A stretch of 64,000 nt of DNA from Streptomyces sp. NBC_00523 (GTDB lineage: Bacteria > Actinomycetota > Actinomycetes > Streptomycetales > Streptomycetaceae), in assembly GCF_036346615.1 (NCBI RefSeq), contig NZ_CP107836.1:1178001-1242000 (forward strand), read 5' to 3'. Position numbers and translations under genes: made by a program. The notes under the pieces are model-generated. The model was given only the letters and a program-made list of their open reading frames with translations. It searched no databases and was not told the origin of the DNA. Shown here piece after piece: positions 17,067 to 26,952 of the stretch (position 1 is the first letter of the stretch; the number at the start of each line of letters is the position of its first letter).

Positions 17067-18500
17067 TCAGGCGGTACGGCGGAGCAGCGCCAGATACATC
17101 GCGTCGGTGCCGTGCAGATGCGGCCAGAGCTGGACGTCGGGTCCGTCGCCCAGCGCGGGCACGCCCGGCAGCAGCGGACGGGCGTCGATCCACTCCGCCT
17201 CGACGGGCGCCCCGCCGCGCCCCTTGAGCACGTCCTCCACGACGACCCGGGTCTCCGCGAGGTGCGGCGAGCAGGTCGCGTACCCGACGACACCGCCGAC
17301 GCGTACGGCCTTCAGCGCCTCGCGCAGCAGCCCGCGCTGGAGGGGCGCGAAGCCCTCCAGGTCCTCCGGGCGGCGGCGCCAGCGGGCCTCGGGGCGGCGG
17401 CGGAGCGCGCCGAGCCCGGAGCACGGCACGTCCATCAGGACCCGGTCGAAGCTGCCGGGGCGCCAGGGCGGGCGGGTGCCGTCGGCGGTGATCACCTGGT
17501 ACGGGCCGGGGTTGCCGGCCAGCGCGCGTTCCACGAGGCGGGCGCGGTGCGGCTGCTTCTCGGCGGCCAGCAGGGCGGCGCCGCGGTCGGCGGCGAGGGC
17601 GGCCAGCAGGGCGGCCTTTCCGCCGGGGCCCGCGCAGCCGTCGAGCCAGCGGGCGTCGCTGCCCTCCAGCGGGGCGGCCGCCAGGGCGGCGGCGACGAGC
17701 TGACTGCCCTCGTCCTGGACCCCGGCCCGGCTCTCGCGCACGGCGGTCAGGGCGCCGGGCTCGCCTCCCTCGGCCATCCGCACGGCGTAGGGCGACCAGC
17801 GGCCCGGGAGCGAGTTGTCCTCGCCCAGCTCCTCGATGAGCTCGTCCGTGGTGGAGCGGCCGGGGCGGGCGACGAGGGTGACCTCGGGGCGCTCGTTGTC
17901 GGCGTCGAGCAGGTCCTCGATCCCGGCGCGGCCGCCGCCGAGCGCGTCCCAGAGCGCGGAGACGACCCAGCGCGGGTGCGAGTGGACGACCGCGAGGTGG
18001 TCCTCGGCGTCGTCCTCGTAGGAGGGGGCCACCTTCGCGACCCAGCCGTCGAGGTCGTCGGCGGACACTTTGCGCAGGACGGCGTTGACGAACTTGGCGC
18101 GCCCCTCCCCCAGCACCACCCGGGCCAGCTCCACGCTCGCGGAGACGGCCGCGTGGGTCGGGATACGGGTGCCGAGGAGCTGGTGCACGCCCATGTTCAG
18201 CACGTCCAGGACCGGCGGGTCCACCTCGCGCAGCGGCCGGTCGATGCAGGCGGCGACGATCGCGTCGTACGTCCCCTGGCGGCGCAGCGTCCCGTAGACC
18301 AGCTCGGTCGCAAGGGCGGCGTCGCGGTGGTCGAAGTCGCCCTTGGCCCGGGCCTTCTTCAGCAGCGGGGGCAGGACGAGGTTCGCGTACGCGTCGCGCT
18401 CGTCCACGGCCCGCAGGACCTCGAAGGCGAGGAAGCGGACCGGGTCCTTCTGGGGACGGCGGTGCGGCTTGGCGGGACGGCGACGCGGCTGGTCGTTCAC
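17067..18500 (-). CDS. rsmB: 16S rRNA (cytosine-C5)-methyltransferase RsmB-like
   Basis: About 477 residues. An N-terminal NusB-like RNA-binding domain (about 18-150) is joined to a SAM-dependent C5-methyltransferase domain. The SAM site is DGCAGPGGKAALLAALAA, and the two family cysteines are in DVPCSGLGALRRRP (motif IV) and YATCSPHLAET (motif VI). In Escherichia coli RsmB modifies C967 of 16S rRNA. I chose the GTG at 18500, where the basic N-terminus NDQPRRRPAKPH begins; the frame extends upstream without homology. It lies 65 bases downstream of fmt, the common sun/fmt arrangement. Confidence 0.93.
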   Translation of the reverse strand: MNDQPRRRPAKPHRRPQKDPVRFLAFEVLRAVDERDAYANLVLPPLLKKARAKGDFDHRDAALATELVYGTLRRQGTYDAIVAACIDRPLREVDPPVLDVLNMGVHQLLGTRIPTHAAVSASVELARVVLGEGRAKFVNAVLRKVSADDLDGWVAKVAPSYEDDAEDHLAVVHSHPRWVVSALWDALGGGRAGIEDLLDADNERPEVTLVARPGRSTTDELIEELGEDNSLPGRWSPYAVRMAEGGEPGALTAVRESRAGVQDEGSQLVAAALAAAPLEGSDARWLDGCAGPGGKAALLAALAADRGAALLAAEKQPHRARLVERALAGNPGPYQVITADGTRPPWRPGSFDRVLMDVPCSGLGALRRRPEARWRRRPEDLEGFAPLQRGLLREALKAVRVGGVVGYATCSPHLAETRVVVEDVLKGRGGAPVEAEWIDARPLLPGVPALGDGPDVQLWPHLHGTDAMYLALLRRTA

Positions 18501-18565
18501 GTGAAAGGTGCTCCGCTGGAGGTGAGAGGACGAACCCTCCCAGCCTACGTGCCGCCCCGCGGGTC

Positions 18566-19498
18566 TCAGCTCCCGACCAGCTCGCCGGCGGCGATGCGGA
18601 CCCCGCGCGCCCAGTCGGCGGCGCGCATCGGCTTCTTGCCCTGCGGCTGCACCCACAGCAGCTCGACCGCGTGCGACCCGGTGCCGACGAACACGTTGTT
18701 CTTACCGACCGACAGCTCACCGGGCGCCAGCTCGGACCGGTCCACGGCGGGGGTGGCCTGGACGAGCTTCAGGCGCTCGCCCCGGAACAGCGTCCAGGCG
18801 CCGGGGGCGGGGGTGCAGGCGCGGATGACGCGGTCGACGCGGAGGGCGGGCGCGGACCACTGGACCTGGGCGTCCTCGACGGTGATCTTCGGCGCGAGGG
18901 TGACCCCCTCGGCGGGCTGCGGGACGGCGTGCAGGGTGCCGTCCTCGATGCCGTCCATGGTGGCGGCCAGCAGCCCGGACCCGGCGAACGCCAGCCGGGT
19001 CAGCAGATCGCCGCTGGTGTCGGTCGGGCGGACCTCCTCGGTCAGGACGCCGTAGACCGGCCCGGAGTCCAGCCCCTCCTCGATCAGGAAGGTGGACGCC
19101 CCGGTGACCTCGTCGCCGGACATCACCGCGTGCTGCACGGGAGCCGCGCCGCGCCAGGCGGGCAGCAGCGAGAAGTGCAGGTTGACCCAGCCCCTCGCCG
19201 GGATGTCGAGCGCCGCCTTGGGCAGCAGCGCGCCGTACGCGACGACCGGGCAGCAGTCCGGCGCGATCTCCCGCAGCCGCGCGAGGAAGTCCTCGTCCCG
19301 GGGCCTGGCGGGCTTCAGCACCTCGATCCCGGCCTCCTCTGCGCGCTCGGCGACCGGGCTGGCCACCAGCCGCCGGCCACGCCCCGCGGGCGCGTCGGGC
19401 CGGGTCACGACGGCGGCCACCTCGTGCCGGCCGGAGGCGATCAGGGCGTCGAGTGCGGGAACGGCTACCTCGGGGGTGCCTGCGAAGACGAGCTTCAT
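18566..19498 (-). CDS. fmt: methionyl-tRNA formyltransferase
   Basis: This enzyme formylates initiator Met-tRNA with 10-formyl-tetrahydrofolate. The 310-residue protein has the catalytic Asn-His pair in [17 protein letters not shown] and the catalytic Asp in EEGLDSGPV, followed by the OB-fold C-terminal domain (about 210-310, with [12 protein letters not shown]). It starts with [19 protein letters not shown], typical of the family. It is upstream of rsmB and probably cotranscribed with it. The promoter should lie in the 243-base gap before the divergent plus-strand gene. Confidence 0.95.
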   Translation of the reverse strand: MKLVFAGTPEVAVPALDALIASGRHEVAAVVTRPDAPAGRGRRLVASPVAERAEEAGIEVLKPARPRDEDFLARLREIAPDCCPVVAYGALLPKAALDIPARGWVNLHFSLLPAWRGAAPVQHAVMSGDEVTGASTFLIEEGLDSGPVYGVLTEEVRPTDTSGDLLTRLAFAGSGLLAATMDGIEDGTLHAVPQPAEGVTLAPKITVEDAQVQWSAPALRVDRVIRACTPAPGAWTLFRGERLKLVQATPAVDRSELAPGELSVGKNNVFVGTGSHAVELLWVQPQGKKPMRAADWARGVRIAAGELVGS

Positions 19499-19582
19499 GG
19501 GTGGCTGACTGCCTCTCAGGCCGGACTCTCAGGCCGAAACGTTACGGTGACGAGCAACGCACAAGTCTATGGGGCGGCGGGC

Positions 19583-19635
19583 CGGGGGGCGTACGCACAG
19601 TCGCGCGCCCCTCGCAGGTGCGCATACGCCCCCCG
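19583..19635. repeat. imperfect inverted repeat between fmt and a hypothetical gene
   Basis: CGGGGGGCGTACGCAC (19583-19598) pairs with GTGCGCATACGCCCCCCG (19618-19635), with only a 2-nt bulge. It lies in the divergent intergenic region, where a terminator is not needed, so it may be regulatory or a leader structure. Confidence 0.5.
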
Positions 19636-19642
19636 AGCGTGA

Positions 19643-20218
<576 letters not shown>

Positions 20219-20232
20219 CCCGGGGCTGAGCC

Positions 20233-20265
20233 GGGCCGCCCCGTCGCACACGCGAGGGGCGGCCC
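20233..20265 (+). terminator. terminator after the hypothetical gene at 19742
   Basis: A perfect 10-bp stem, GGGCCGCCCC (20233-20242) and GGGGCGGCCC (20256-20265), has a 13-nt loop and begins 14 bases past the stop codon. Confidence 0.7.
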
Positions 20266-20292
20266 GTTCACGCACCAAGCCCGCCCGCAGAA

Positions 20293-20317
20293 TCAAGCCC
20301 TTCCGGCGCTTGAGGAC
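20293..20317. repeat. copy of the dispersed CAAGCCCGTCCGGCG element
   Basis: The sequence is TCAAGCCCTTCCGGCG followed by CTTGAGGAC, ending 7 bases before the priA stop. TCAAG and CTTGA at its ends can pair, so a single copy is itself a small palindrome. It belongs with the copies at 4701-4753 and 11580-11604. Confidence 0.65.
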
Positions 20318-20324
20318 AAACACC

Positions 20325-22460
20325 TCAGCCGATGTCCACCGGATCCACCCGCACCCGCACCGCCCCCCCACCCCCACCGCGCGCCACGCGCGCAGCGCGC
20401 AACGCCGCAGCCAACGCCGCCCCACTCCCGGGCGGCACCCGCACCAGCGCCCGCTCCCAGACCTCCCCCGCCGGCGCCTCGAACGCCCGCCGGGGCCGCC
20501 CCGGCTCCGCGGCCGGCACCGGCACGGGCCCCAGCACCTCCGCGTCCCCGGGCAACCGCGCCCCCGCGAAGAACGCGGCCAGCGCCTCCGGCTCCCCCGT
20601 CACCGACGCCATCCGGGACACCGGCGGAAAGCCCAGCTCGGCCCGCTCCGCCAGCTCCCGCCGGGCGTGCCCGACCGGGTCCCAGCGGACCAGCGCCTGC
20701 ACGGGCCGCAGCGTCGGCTCGGCGACGACCACCACCGTGCCGCCCTCCGGCCGCCCCCGTACCAGCGCGGCGGCGGACGTCCACCGGCGCAGCGCCTCCT
20801 CACCGGCGCGCAGGTCGGGCCGGCCGACCATCGCCCAGCCGTCGAGCAGGAGCGCCGCCGCGTACCCGCCCCCCTCGGCGACCGGCTCGGCGCCCGGCGT
20901 GCTGACGACCAGCGCGGGCTGGTCCGGCACCGAGTCGAGGACATGGTCGCGCCCGGACGTCCGTACCGGCACCGCCGGGAACGCCCGGCCCAGCTCCTCC
21001 GCCGTGCGCCGGGCCCCCACGATCTGGGCGCGCAACCGCCGCCCCCCGCAGGCCACGCAGTGCCAGGACGTCTCGGCCCGCCCGCACCACGCGCAGTTCA
21101 GGTCCTGCTGGTCCGGCGCCTCCAGCGGCCCCGCGCACTGCCGGCACCGGGCGGGCTCCCGGCAGCGCTCGCAGGCGAGCCGGGGGGCGTAACCCCGCCG
21201 GGGCACCTGGACCAGCACCGGACCGGTGCGCAGCCCGTCCCGGACGGTCTGCCAGGCGAGGCTGGGCAGCCGGGCGGCCCGGGCGGCCCCGTCCCGCGCG
21301 AGCTCGCCGTCGCCCACGGTGCGGATGACGGGCGCCGCCACCCGCACCTGCTCCCGGTCGGCACGCAGCGGCAGCGCCCACCCGCTCTCCACGAGCTGCG
21401 CGGCCTCCACCGTGCAGCTGACGGAGCCGAGCAGAAAGGCGCACCGGCCGTGCGTGGCCCGCAGCTCCAGGACCTCGCGGACATGCGGGAAGGGGGCGCG
21501 GTCGTCGCTGTGGCTGGAGTCACCGTCGTCCCAGACGACGACGAGCCCGAGGTCGGCGACGGGCGCGAACATCGCCGCCCTGGTCCCCACCACCGCCCGG
21601 ACGGAGCCGCGTCGCACGGCGAGCCATTCCCGGTACCGCTTCCCGGGCCCGGAACCGGCGGTGAGCAGCGCGTGCCGCCCCTCGCCGAGCAGGGCGGTGA
21701 GCGCGGCGTCGACCCGGGCGGCGGTCCGCCCGTCGGGGACGACGACGAGGGCGCCGCGCCCGGAGGACAGGGTCGCGGCGACGGCCGTGGCGATCTCGGC
21801 GGGCCAGTGCGGTCCGGGCAGCGCGGTCCACACGGCCCGGGGGGCGCCCCCGCCGGCCAGCGCGGAGAGGAACGCGGGCCCCTGCGCGTACCGCTCCCAG
21901 CTCCCGGGGGCGGGAGGCGCGGGGGCGGGCAGGGGCGCGGGCGACGGCTTCGCCTCGGCCTGCGCGTTGCGCGGGGGGACGGCGAGCTGGAGGACGTCGG
22001 CGAGGCTGCCCGCGTACCGGTCGGCGACGGCGCGGGCGAGGGCGAGGAGGCCGGGGCCGAGGACCGGCTCGGGCGAGACGACGGAGGCGAGCGCGGCGAG
22101 TGCCCCGTTGTAGTCGGACGCGGCCAGCCGCTCGATGAGGAAGCCGTCCACGAGCCCGCCGCCCTCGCGCCGCCCGCCGCGCACATTGCGGCCCCCGGCG
22201 CCGAAGCGGACCCGGACGCGCACCCCGGGCTGCGCGTCGGCGTCCAGCTCCTCGGGGACGGCGTAGTCGAAGTACTGGTCGAGATGGAGCGCGCCCTTGT
22301 TGACGAGGACGCGGGCGACGGGCAGCTCCTTGGCGAGGGCGGCACCGCGCCAGGTGCGCGGCTTGGCGCGCGGCACGTCGGCCCGGCGGACCGCCTCCCG
22401 GATCAGCGCAAGCTGTTCCGGCGCCCCCGCCTCGTCGGACCGCTCGTTCTCGCTGCTCAC
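20325..22460 (-). CDS. priA: primosomal protein N' (PriA), helicase-deficient actinobacterial type
   Basis: About 711 residues. The N-terminal 3'-DNA-binding domain (about 45-140, with ARVLVNKGALHLDQYFDYAVP) is present, and so is the zinc-binding cysteine cluster (CERCREPARCRQC ... CAWC ... CVAC). The helicase core has lost its ATPase motifs. Where Walker A should be there is PGPHWPAEIATAV, and the DEEH box reads WDDGDSSHSD. This fits actinobacterial PriA proteins, which probably act as structural replication-restart loaders rather than as helicases. The GTG at 22460 (SSENERSDEAG) is likely; 22490 is the upstream alternative. It lies downstream of metK. Confidence 0.88.
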   Translation of the reverse strand: MSSENERSDEAGAPEQLALIREAVRRADVPRAKPRTWRGAALAKELPVARVLVNKGALHLDQYFDYAVPEELDADAQPGVRVRVRFGAGGRNVRGGRREGGGLVDGFLIERLAASDYNGALAALASVVSPEPVLGPGLLALARAVADRYAGSLADVLQLAVPPRNAQAEAKPSPAPLPAPAPPAPGSWERYAQGPAFLSALAGGGAPRAVWTALPGPHWPAEIATAVAATLSSGRGALVVVPDGRTAARVDAALTALLGEGRHALLTAGSGPGKRYREWLAVRRGSVRAVVGTRAAMFAPVADLGLVVVWDDGDSSHSDDRAPFPHVREVLELRATHGRCAFLLGSVSCTVEAAQLVESGWALPLRADREQVRVAAPVIRTVGDGELARDGAARAARLPSLAWQTVRDGLRTGPVLVQVPRRGYAPRLACERCREPARCRQCAGPLEAPDQQDLNCAWCGRAETSWHCVACGGRRLRAQIVGARRTAEELGRAFPAVPVRTSGRDHVLDSVPDQPALVVSTPGAEPVAEGGGYAAALLLDGWAMVGRPDLRAGEEALRRWTSAAALVRGRPEGGTVVVVAEPTLRPVQALVRWDPVGHARRELAERAELGFPPVSRMASVTGEPEALAAFFAGARLPGDAEVLGPVPVPAAEPGRPRRAFEAPAGEVWERALVRVPPGSGAALAAALRAARVARGGGGGAVRVRVDPVDIG

Positions 22461-22527
22461 AGCTCCATCCCTACCAGACGCCTCGGACAACGGCGCCGCC
22501 CGTCCCCGTACCCCTCCGCCGTGAAAC

Positions 22528-22566
22528 GCCGGAGCCCGGACACCGTGACGGCGTCCGGGCTCCGGC
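22528..22566 (-). terminator. metK terminator
   Basis: A perfect 14-bp stem, GCCGGAGCCCGGAC (22528-22541) and GTCCGGGCTCCGGC (22553-22566), has an 11-nt loop. It starts 21 bases past the metK stop on the minus strand, ahead of priA. Confidence 0.7.
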
Positions 22567-22587
22567 GGATGACCGGCGTTGCGGTGC

Positions 22588-23796
22588 TTACAGACCGGCG
22601 GCGGCGCGCAGCGCGTCCACCCGGTCCGTGCGCTCCCAGGTGAAGTCGGGCAGCTCGCGGCCGAAGTGGCCGTACGCGGCGGTCTGGGCGTAGATCGGGC
22701 GCAGCAGGTCGAGGTCGCGGATGATCGCGGCCGGGCGGAGGTCGAAGACCTCGCCGATGGCGTGCTCGATCTTCTCGGTCTCGATCGCGGCGGTCCCGAA
22801 GGTCTCCACGAAGAGGCCCACCGGCTCGGCCTTGCCGATCGCGTACGCGACCTGGACCTCGCAGCGGGCGGCGAGGCCGGCGGCGACGACGTTCTTGGCG
22901 ACCCAGCGCATGGCGTAGGCGGCAGAGCGGTCCACCTTCGACGGGTCCTTGCCGGAGAAGGCGCCGCCGCCGTGCCGGGCCATGCCCCCGTAGGTGTCGA
23001 TGATGATCTTGCGGCCGGTGAGACCGGCGTCGCCCATCGGGCCGCCGATCTCGAAGCGCCCGGTCGGGTTGACCAGCAGGCGGTAGCCCTCGGTGTCGAG
23101 CTTGATGCCGTCCTCGATGAGCTGGTTCAGCACGTGCTCGACCACGAACTCGCGGATGTCGGGCGCGAGCAGCGAGTCGAGGTCGATGTCGCTGGCGTGC
23201 TGCGAGGAGACGACGACCGTGTCGAGGCGGACGGCCTTGTCGCCGTCGTACTCGATGGTGACCTGGGTCTTGCCGTCGGGGCGCAGGTAGGGGATGGTCC
23301 CGTTCTTGCGGACCTCGGACAGCCGGCGGGAGAGCCGGTGCGCGAGGAAGATCGGCAGCGGCATGAGCTCGGGGGTCTCGTCGCAGGCGTAGCCGAACAT
23401 CAGGCCCTGGTCGCCGGCGCCCTGCTTGTCGAGCTCGTCCTCGTCGCCCTCGACCCGCTTCTCATAAGCGGTGTCGACGCCCTGGGCGATGTCCGGGGAC
23501 TGGGCCCCGATGGACACCGAGACGCCGCAGGAGGCGCCGTCGAAGCCCTTCTTCGAGGAGTCGTAGCCGATCTCCAGGACCTTGTTGCGGACCAGCGTCG
23601 GAATATCGGCGTACGCCTTGGTCGTGACCTCACCCGCGACGTGCACGAGACCGGTGGTGATCAGGGTCTCGACGGCGACGCGGGAGGACGGGTCCTCGCG
23701 CAGGAGCGCGTCGAGAATGGTGTCGCTGATCTGGTCGGCGATCTTGTCGGGGTGGCCCTCGGTCACGGACTCCGAGGTGAAGAGACGGCGGGACAC
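22588..23796 (-). CDS. metK: S-adenosylmethionine synthase
   Basis: MetK makes S-adenosylmethionine from methionine and ATP, the methyl donor for the cell and a known influence on Streptomyces antibiotic production. The 402-residue protein carries the family signatures [13 protein letters not shown] and [16 protein letters not shown], and the N-terminal [21 protein letters not shown] chose the GTG at 23796, with GGGAG just upstream; the frame reaching 23982 lies outside the homology. A 239-base gap separates it from coaBC. I looked there for an S-box or SAM-IV type riboswitch and did not recognise one. Confidence 0.97.
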   Translation of the reverse strand: MSRRLFTSESVTEGHPDKIADQISDTILDALLREDPSSRVAVETLITTGLVHVAGEVTTKAYADIPTLVRNKVLEIGYDSSKKGFDGASCGVSVSIGAQSPDIAQGVDTAYEKRVEGDEDELDKQGAGDQGLMFGYACDETPELMPLPIFLAHRLSRRLSEVRKNGTIPYLRPDGKTQVTIEYDGDKAVRLDTVVVSSQHASDIDLDSLLAPDIREFVVEHVLNQLIEDGIKLDTEGYRLLVNPTGRFEIGGPMGDAGLTGRKIIIDTYGGMARHGGGAFSGKDPSKVDRSAAYAMRWVAKNVVAAGLAARCEVQVAYAIGKAEPVGLFVETFGTAAIETEKIEHAIGEVFDLRPAAIIRDLDLLRPIYAQTAAYGHFGRELPDFTWERTDRVDALRAAAGL

Positions 23797-24035
23797 ATCG
23801 CTCCCTGGGGTTGCAGCGGCTGCTGGCTGATCATTGGCCGGACGGTCCGGGAGCTGCGCCCGGCACGGTCCAGGGAGCAGTTTATCGGTCGGCTCCGGCC
23901 GGCGGACAACGTGTCTCGCCCTTTGGCCGTCCTGTGACGTGTCCCACCAGGGCCGGAAGGCCCCGGAAGCCAGCTGCCGCAAGGTCCGGGACCGTGTCGC
24001 GGGGGTGCTCCCGGCCCCGGCGTGTCACCGGAAAT

Positions 24036-25238
24036 TCATCCGAGGCGCGCCGCGACGAGGTCCCACACCGTGTCGGCCAGGGCCTCCTTGGGCCCGTACG
24101 GGACGGGGGTCTCGGTGCCGTCGGCGGCGAGCACCACGGCCTCGTTCTCCTCGGAGCCGAAGGTCTTGCGCTCCCCGACCTCGTTGACCACCAGCAGGTC
24201 GCAGCCCTTGCGGCGGAGCTTCTGGCGGCCGTTGGCCAGGACGTCGTCGGTCTCGGCGGCGAACCCGACGACGATCTGCCCGGGCGTGGCGCGCTCGGCG
24301 GAGACCTCGGCGAGGATGTCCGGGTTGCGGACGAGCGCGATCGGGGCGGGCTCCTGACCGTCCTTCTTCTTGATCTTGCCGGTGGCGTACTCGGCGGGCC
24401 GGAAGTCGGCGACGGCGGCCGCCATGACCACGACGTCGGCGTCCCGGGCCGCCTTCAGCACGGCCTCGCGCAGCTGTGTCGCGGTTCCGGCGCGGACGAT
24501 GTCGGCGCCGGACGGGTCGGGCAGCCCGGTGTTGGCCTCGACCAGGGTGACCCGGGCGCCGCGCGCGACGGCGGTGCGGGCGAGCGCGTAGCCCTGCTTG
24601 CCGGAGGAGCGGTTGCCGAGGTAGCGGACCGGGTCGAGGGGCTCCCTCGTACCGCCGGCGCTGACCACCACATGCCGGCCCGCGAGGTCGGGGGCGGCCG
24701 TGCCCCGGGCGAGGACCCGGCGGCAGACCTCGTAGATCTCGCCCGGGTCGGGCAGCCGGCCCTTGCCGGTGTCGACGCCGGTGAGGCGGCCGACGGCGGG
24801 CTCGATGACGACGGCGCCCCGGCGGCGCAGCGTCGCGACGTTCTCCTGGGTGGCCGGGTGCTCCCACATCTCGGTGTGCATCGCCGGGGCGAAGACGACC
24901 GGACAGCGGGCGGTGAGCAGGGTGTTGGTGAGCAGGTCGTCGGCGAGGCCGTGGGCGGCCTTGGCCAGCATGTCGGCGGTGGCGGGGGCGACGACGACGA
25001 GGTCGGCGTGCTGCCCGATCCGGACGTGCGGCACCTCGTGGACGTCGTTCCAGACCTCGGTGGAGACGGGGTGCCCGGAGAGCGCCGACCAGGTGGCGGC
25101 GCCGACGAAGTGGAGGGCGGACGCAGTGGGGACGACCCGTACGTCGTGGCCGGACTCGGTCAGCCGGCGCAGCAGCTCGCACGCCTTGTACGCGGCGATG
25201 CCGCCGCTGACCCCCAGAACGACCTTCGGCTTGTCCAC
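24036..25238 (-). CDS. coaBC: bifunctional phosphopantothenoylcysteine decarboxylase / phosphopantothenate-cysteine ligase
   Basis: CoaBC performs two successive steps of coenzyme A synthesis. Residues 1 to about 185 are the flavin-dependent decarboxylase CoaC (GVSGGIAAYKACELLRRL; VVVAPATADMLAKAAHG; APAMHTEMWEHPATQ). The remainder is the ligase CoaB (SAGGTREPLDPVRYLGNRSS and the lysine-rich KIKKKDG). About 400 residues with the GTG start at 25238, preceded by GGGGAGA. It lies in the conserved gmk-rpoZ-coaBC-metK order. A long GC hairpin separates it from rpoZ upstream, so it may have its own promoter. Confidence 0.96.
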   Translation of the reverse strand: MDKPKVVLGVSGGIAAYKACELLRRLTESGHDVRVVPTASALHFVGAATWSALSGHPVSTEVWNDVHEVPHVRIGQHADLVVVAPATADMLAKAAHGLADDLLTNTLLTARCPVVFAPAMHTEMWEHPATQENVATLRRRGAVVIEPAVGRLTGVDTGKGRLPDPGEIYEVCRRVLARGTAAPDLAGRHVVVSAGGTREPLDPVRYLGNRSSGKQGYALARTAVARGARVTLVEANTGLPDPSGADIVRAGTATQLREAVLKAARDADVVVMAAAVADFRPAEYATGKIKKKDGQEPAPIALVRNPDILAEVSAERATPGQIVVGFAAETDDVLANGRQKLRRKGCDLLVVNEVGERKTFGSEENEAVVLAADGTETPVPYGPKEALADTVWDLVAARLG

Positions 25239-25320
25239 TGCGTCTCCCCGCACTCGGTTGCGTACGCCTCCATGCTGCCTCACGGGTACCCGCACCGGAC
25301 GGTCGGCCCGGAACACACCT

Positions 25321-25349
25321 CGGGCCCGGCGGATGATCCGCCGGGCCCG
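25321..25349 (-). terminator. hairpin between rpoZ and coaBC
   Basis: CGGGCCCGGCGGAT (25321-25334) and its complement at 25336-25349 form a near-continuous palindrome. It begins 23 bases past the rpoZ stop on the minus strand and probably terminates the rpoZ transcript or attenuates read-through into coaBC. Confidence 0.6.
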
Positions 25350-25372
25350 GGGTGAAGGTGCGTCCTCGCTGC

Positions 25373-25645
25373 TTACTGCGCGGGGCCCTCGATGGCCTCG
25401 GACGTGAGCAGGCCCGCGTTGATCTCGCGGAGCGCGATCGAGAGCGGCTTCTCGTGCACGTGGGTGTCGACGAGCGGACCGACGTACTCGAGGAGGCCCT
25501 CACCGAGCTGCGAGTAGTACGCGTTGATCTGGCGCGCGCGCTTGGCGGCGTAGATCACGAGGCTGTACTTCGAGTCGGTTGCTTCGAGGAGCTCATCAAT
25601 CGGCGGGTTGATGATGCCCTCGGGCGTGGTGATGGAAGAGGACAC
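25373..25645 (-). CDS. rpoZ: RNA polymerase omega subunit
   Basis: The omega subunit helps assemble and stabilise RNA polymerase by holding the beta' subunit. It has 90 residues with the conserved block [33 protein letters not shown], in which the DSKYSLV...AAKRARQIN core is diagnostic. I chose the GTG at 25645 ([10 protein letters not shown]), which has GGAAGG upstream. It lies directly downstream of gmk, the usual bacterial order. Streptomyces rpoZ mutants are viable but defective in development, so this small gene matters for differentiation. Confidence 0.95.
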   Translation of the reverse strand: MSSSITTPEGIINPPIDELLEATDSKYSLVIYAAKRARQINAYYSQLGEGLLEYVGPLVDTHVHEKPLSIALREINAGLLTSEAIEGPAQ

Positions 25646-25727
25646 GCTCTGCCTTCCGAAGGGGATGAAGATCAAAGAATTCTTTGACAGTCAGGGGCTT
25701 TGGTGCCGGGCCCCCGCTGCCGGTGTT

Positions 25728-26345
25728 TCACTCGCCGGCGGCGCGGTGGCCGGAAGCCTCCAGCATCAAGGCTAGCAGCTCACGTGCCACGTCCTCGACG
25801 GAGGTGTTGACGAGCGTCGTATCGAACTCCGCTTCGGCGGCCAGTTCCACCTTGGCGGCGCCGAGCCGGCGTTCGATGACCTCGGGCGCCTCGGTCCCCC
25901 GGCCGGTGAGCCGGCGGACCAGCTCCTCCCAGCTCGGCGGGGCGAGGAAGACCAGCTGGGCGTCGGCCATGGACTGGCGGACCAGCCGGGCGCCCTGGAG
26001 GTCGATCTCCAGGAGCACCGGCTCCCCGGCCTCCAGCCGCTCCTGCACGGCGCGGCGCGGCGTGCCGTAGCGGTTGCCGGCGAACTCGGCCCACTCCAGC
26101 AGCTCACCGTTGGCGATCAGCTTGTCGAACTCCTCGTCGTCCACGAAGAAGTAGTGGACGCCGTTGCGTTCGCCGGGGCGGGGCTTGCGGGTCGTCGCCG
26201 ACACCGAGAGCCACACCTCGGGGTGGACCTTGCGCATATGCGCGACGACCGTGCTCTTGCCGACCCCCGAGGGGCCGGAGAGCACGGTCAGCCGCGGACG
26301 TACGTCCGGGGGTACGGGGGACGTCCCCCGGGATGTTGCAGCCAT
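25728..26345 (-). CDS. gmk: guanylate kinase
   Basis: Guanylate kinase phosphorylates GMP to GDP. The 205-residue protein has a Walker A motif at GPSGVGKST (about residues 24-32), the GMP-binding segment [20 protein letters not shown], and the lid region with [19 protein letters not shown] 19-residue low-complexity N-terminus precedes the core. It lies between the sIHF gene and rpoZ, as in other actinobacteria. Together with GuaB1 and Rel in this window it touches guanine-nucleotide balance, but no direct link is implied. Confidence 0.96.
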   Translation of the reverse strand: MAATSRGTSPVPPDVRPRLTVLSGPSGVGKSTVVAHMRKVHPEVWLSVSATTRKPRPGERNGVHYFFVDDEEFDKLIANGELLEWAEFAGNRYGTPRRAVQERLEAGEPVLLEIDLQGARLVRQSMADAQLVFLAPPSWEELVRRLTGRGTEAPEVIERRLGAAKVELAAEAEFDTTLVNTSVEDVARELLALMLEASGHRAAGE

Positions 26346-26383
26346 GGAGCGATTATCCAGGTTCTCAGGGGTGCCTGAGAACG

Positions 26384-26707
26384 TCAGGCGGCGGTGCCGC
26401 CGAACTCGCGCTCCAGGGATGCGATCTGGTTGGAGCCAAGACCCCGCACACGACGGCTCTCGGAGATGCCGAGCCGCTCCATGATCTGCTTGGCACGGAC
26501 CTTGCCCACACCGGGCAGGGACTCCAGCAGGGCGGAGACCTTCATCTTGCCGATGACGTCGTTCTCCTGCCCCGACTTGATGACCTCGTGGAGGGAGGCG
26601 CCGGAGTGCTTGAGTCGATTCTTGACCTCGGCCCGCTCCCGGCGAGCCGCGGCGGCCTTTTCGAGCGCGGCTGCGCGCTGTTCAGGGGTAAGGGGCGGAA
26701 GAGCCAC
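26384..26707 (-). CDS. sihF: Streptomyces integration host factor (sIHF/mIHF)
   Basis: A 107-residue basic nucleoid-associated protein. It has the actinobacterial IHF helix-two-turn-helix segment [28 protein letters not shown] and an N-terminal helix rich in Ala, Arg and Glu ([24 protein letters not shown]). The length matches, from memory, S. coelicolor SCO1480 sIHF, which bends and compacts DNA and affects sporulation and antibiotic production. I chose the GTG at 26707, with GAGGTGA upstream. It is unrelated to enterobacterial IHF. It is followed by gmk and preceded by the pyrF terminator, so it probably starts its own transcript. Confidence 0.92.
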   Translation of the reverse strand: MALPPLTPEQRAAALEKAAAARRERAEVKNRLKHSGASLHEVIKSGQENDVIGKMKVSALLESLPGVGKVRAKQIMERLGISESRRVRGLGSNQIASLEREFGGTAA

Positions 26708-26856
26708 GCCTACGTCACCTCGGATGTCGATCTGTCGGATACGGACCGGTGAGGCAGCGGGATCGCCCCTCACCTGCTGAGCCGCGAACACCCCGTGCGC
26801 GTCGGCTCTCGACGGAGACTAGCGGCCAAGGCCGCCGGAGTCAGCGAGAACAGACG

Positions 26857-26892
26857 AAAAGTCCTGGTCAGCCTCTGCCGACCAGGACTTTT
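26857..26892 (-). terminator. pyr operon terminator
   Basis: A perfect 13-bp stem, AAAAGTCCTGGTC (26857-26869) and GACCAGGACTTTT (26880-26892), has a 10-nt loop. On the minus strand it ends in TTTT, about 60 bases beyond the pyrF stop. It is the clearest intrinsic terminator in the window and marks the end of the pyrimidine operon. Confidence 0.9.
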
Positions 26893-26952
26893 CAGGCATA
26901 ACCACCGAGTTTTTTCGTCAGGATTCCGTCAACACACGGTTACGTGGCAGGG

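Noticed and set aside
16269..19498. Long plus-strand open frames opposite rpe, rsmB and fmt
   Set aside because: Shadows of strongly supported minus-strand genes. No recognisable domains.
23797..24035. SAM riboswitch (S-box, SAM-II or SAM-IV) upstream of metK
   Set aside because: Looked for because metK is a common target. None of the conserved core segments was recognised; only a short GC hairpin that may end the coaBC transcript.
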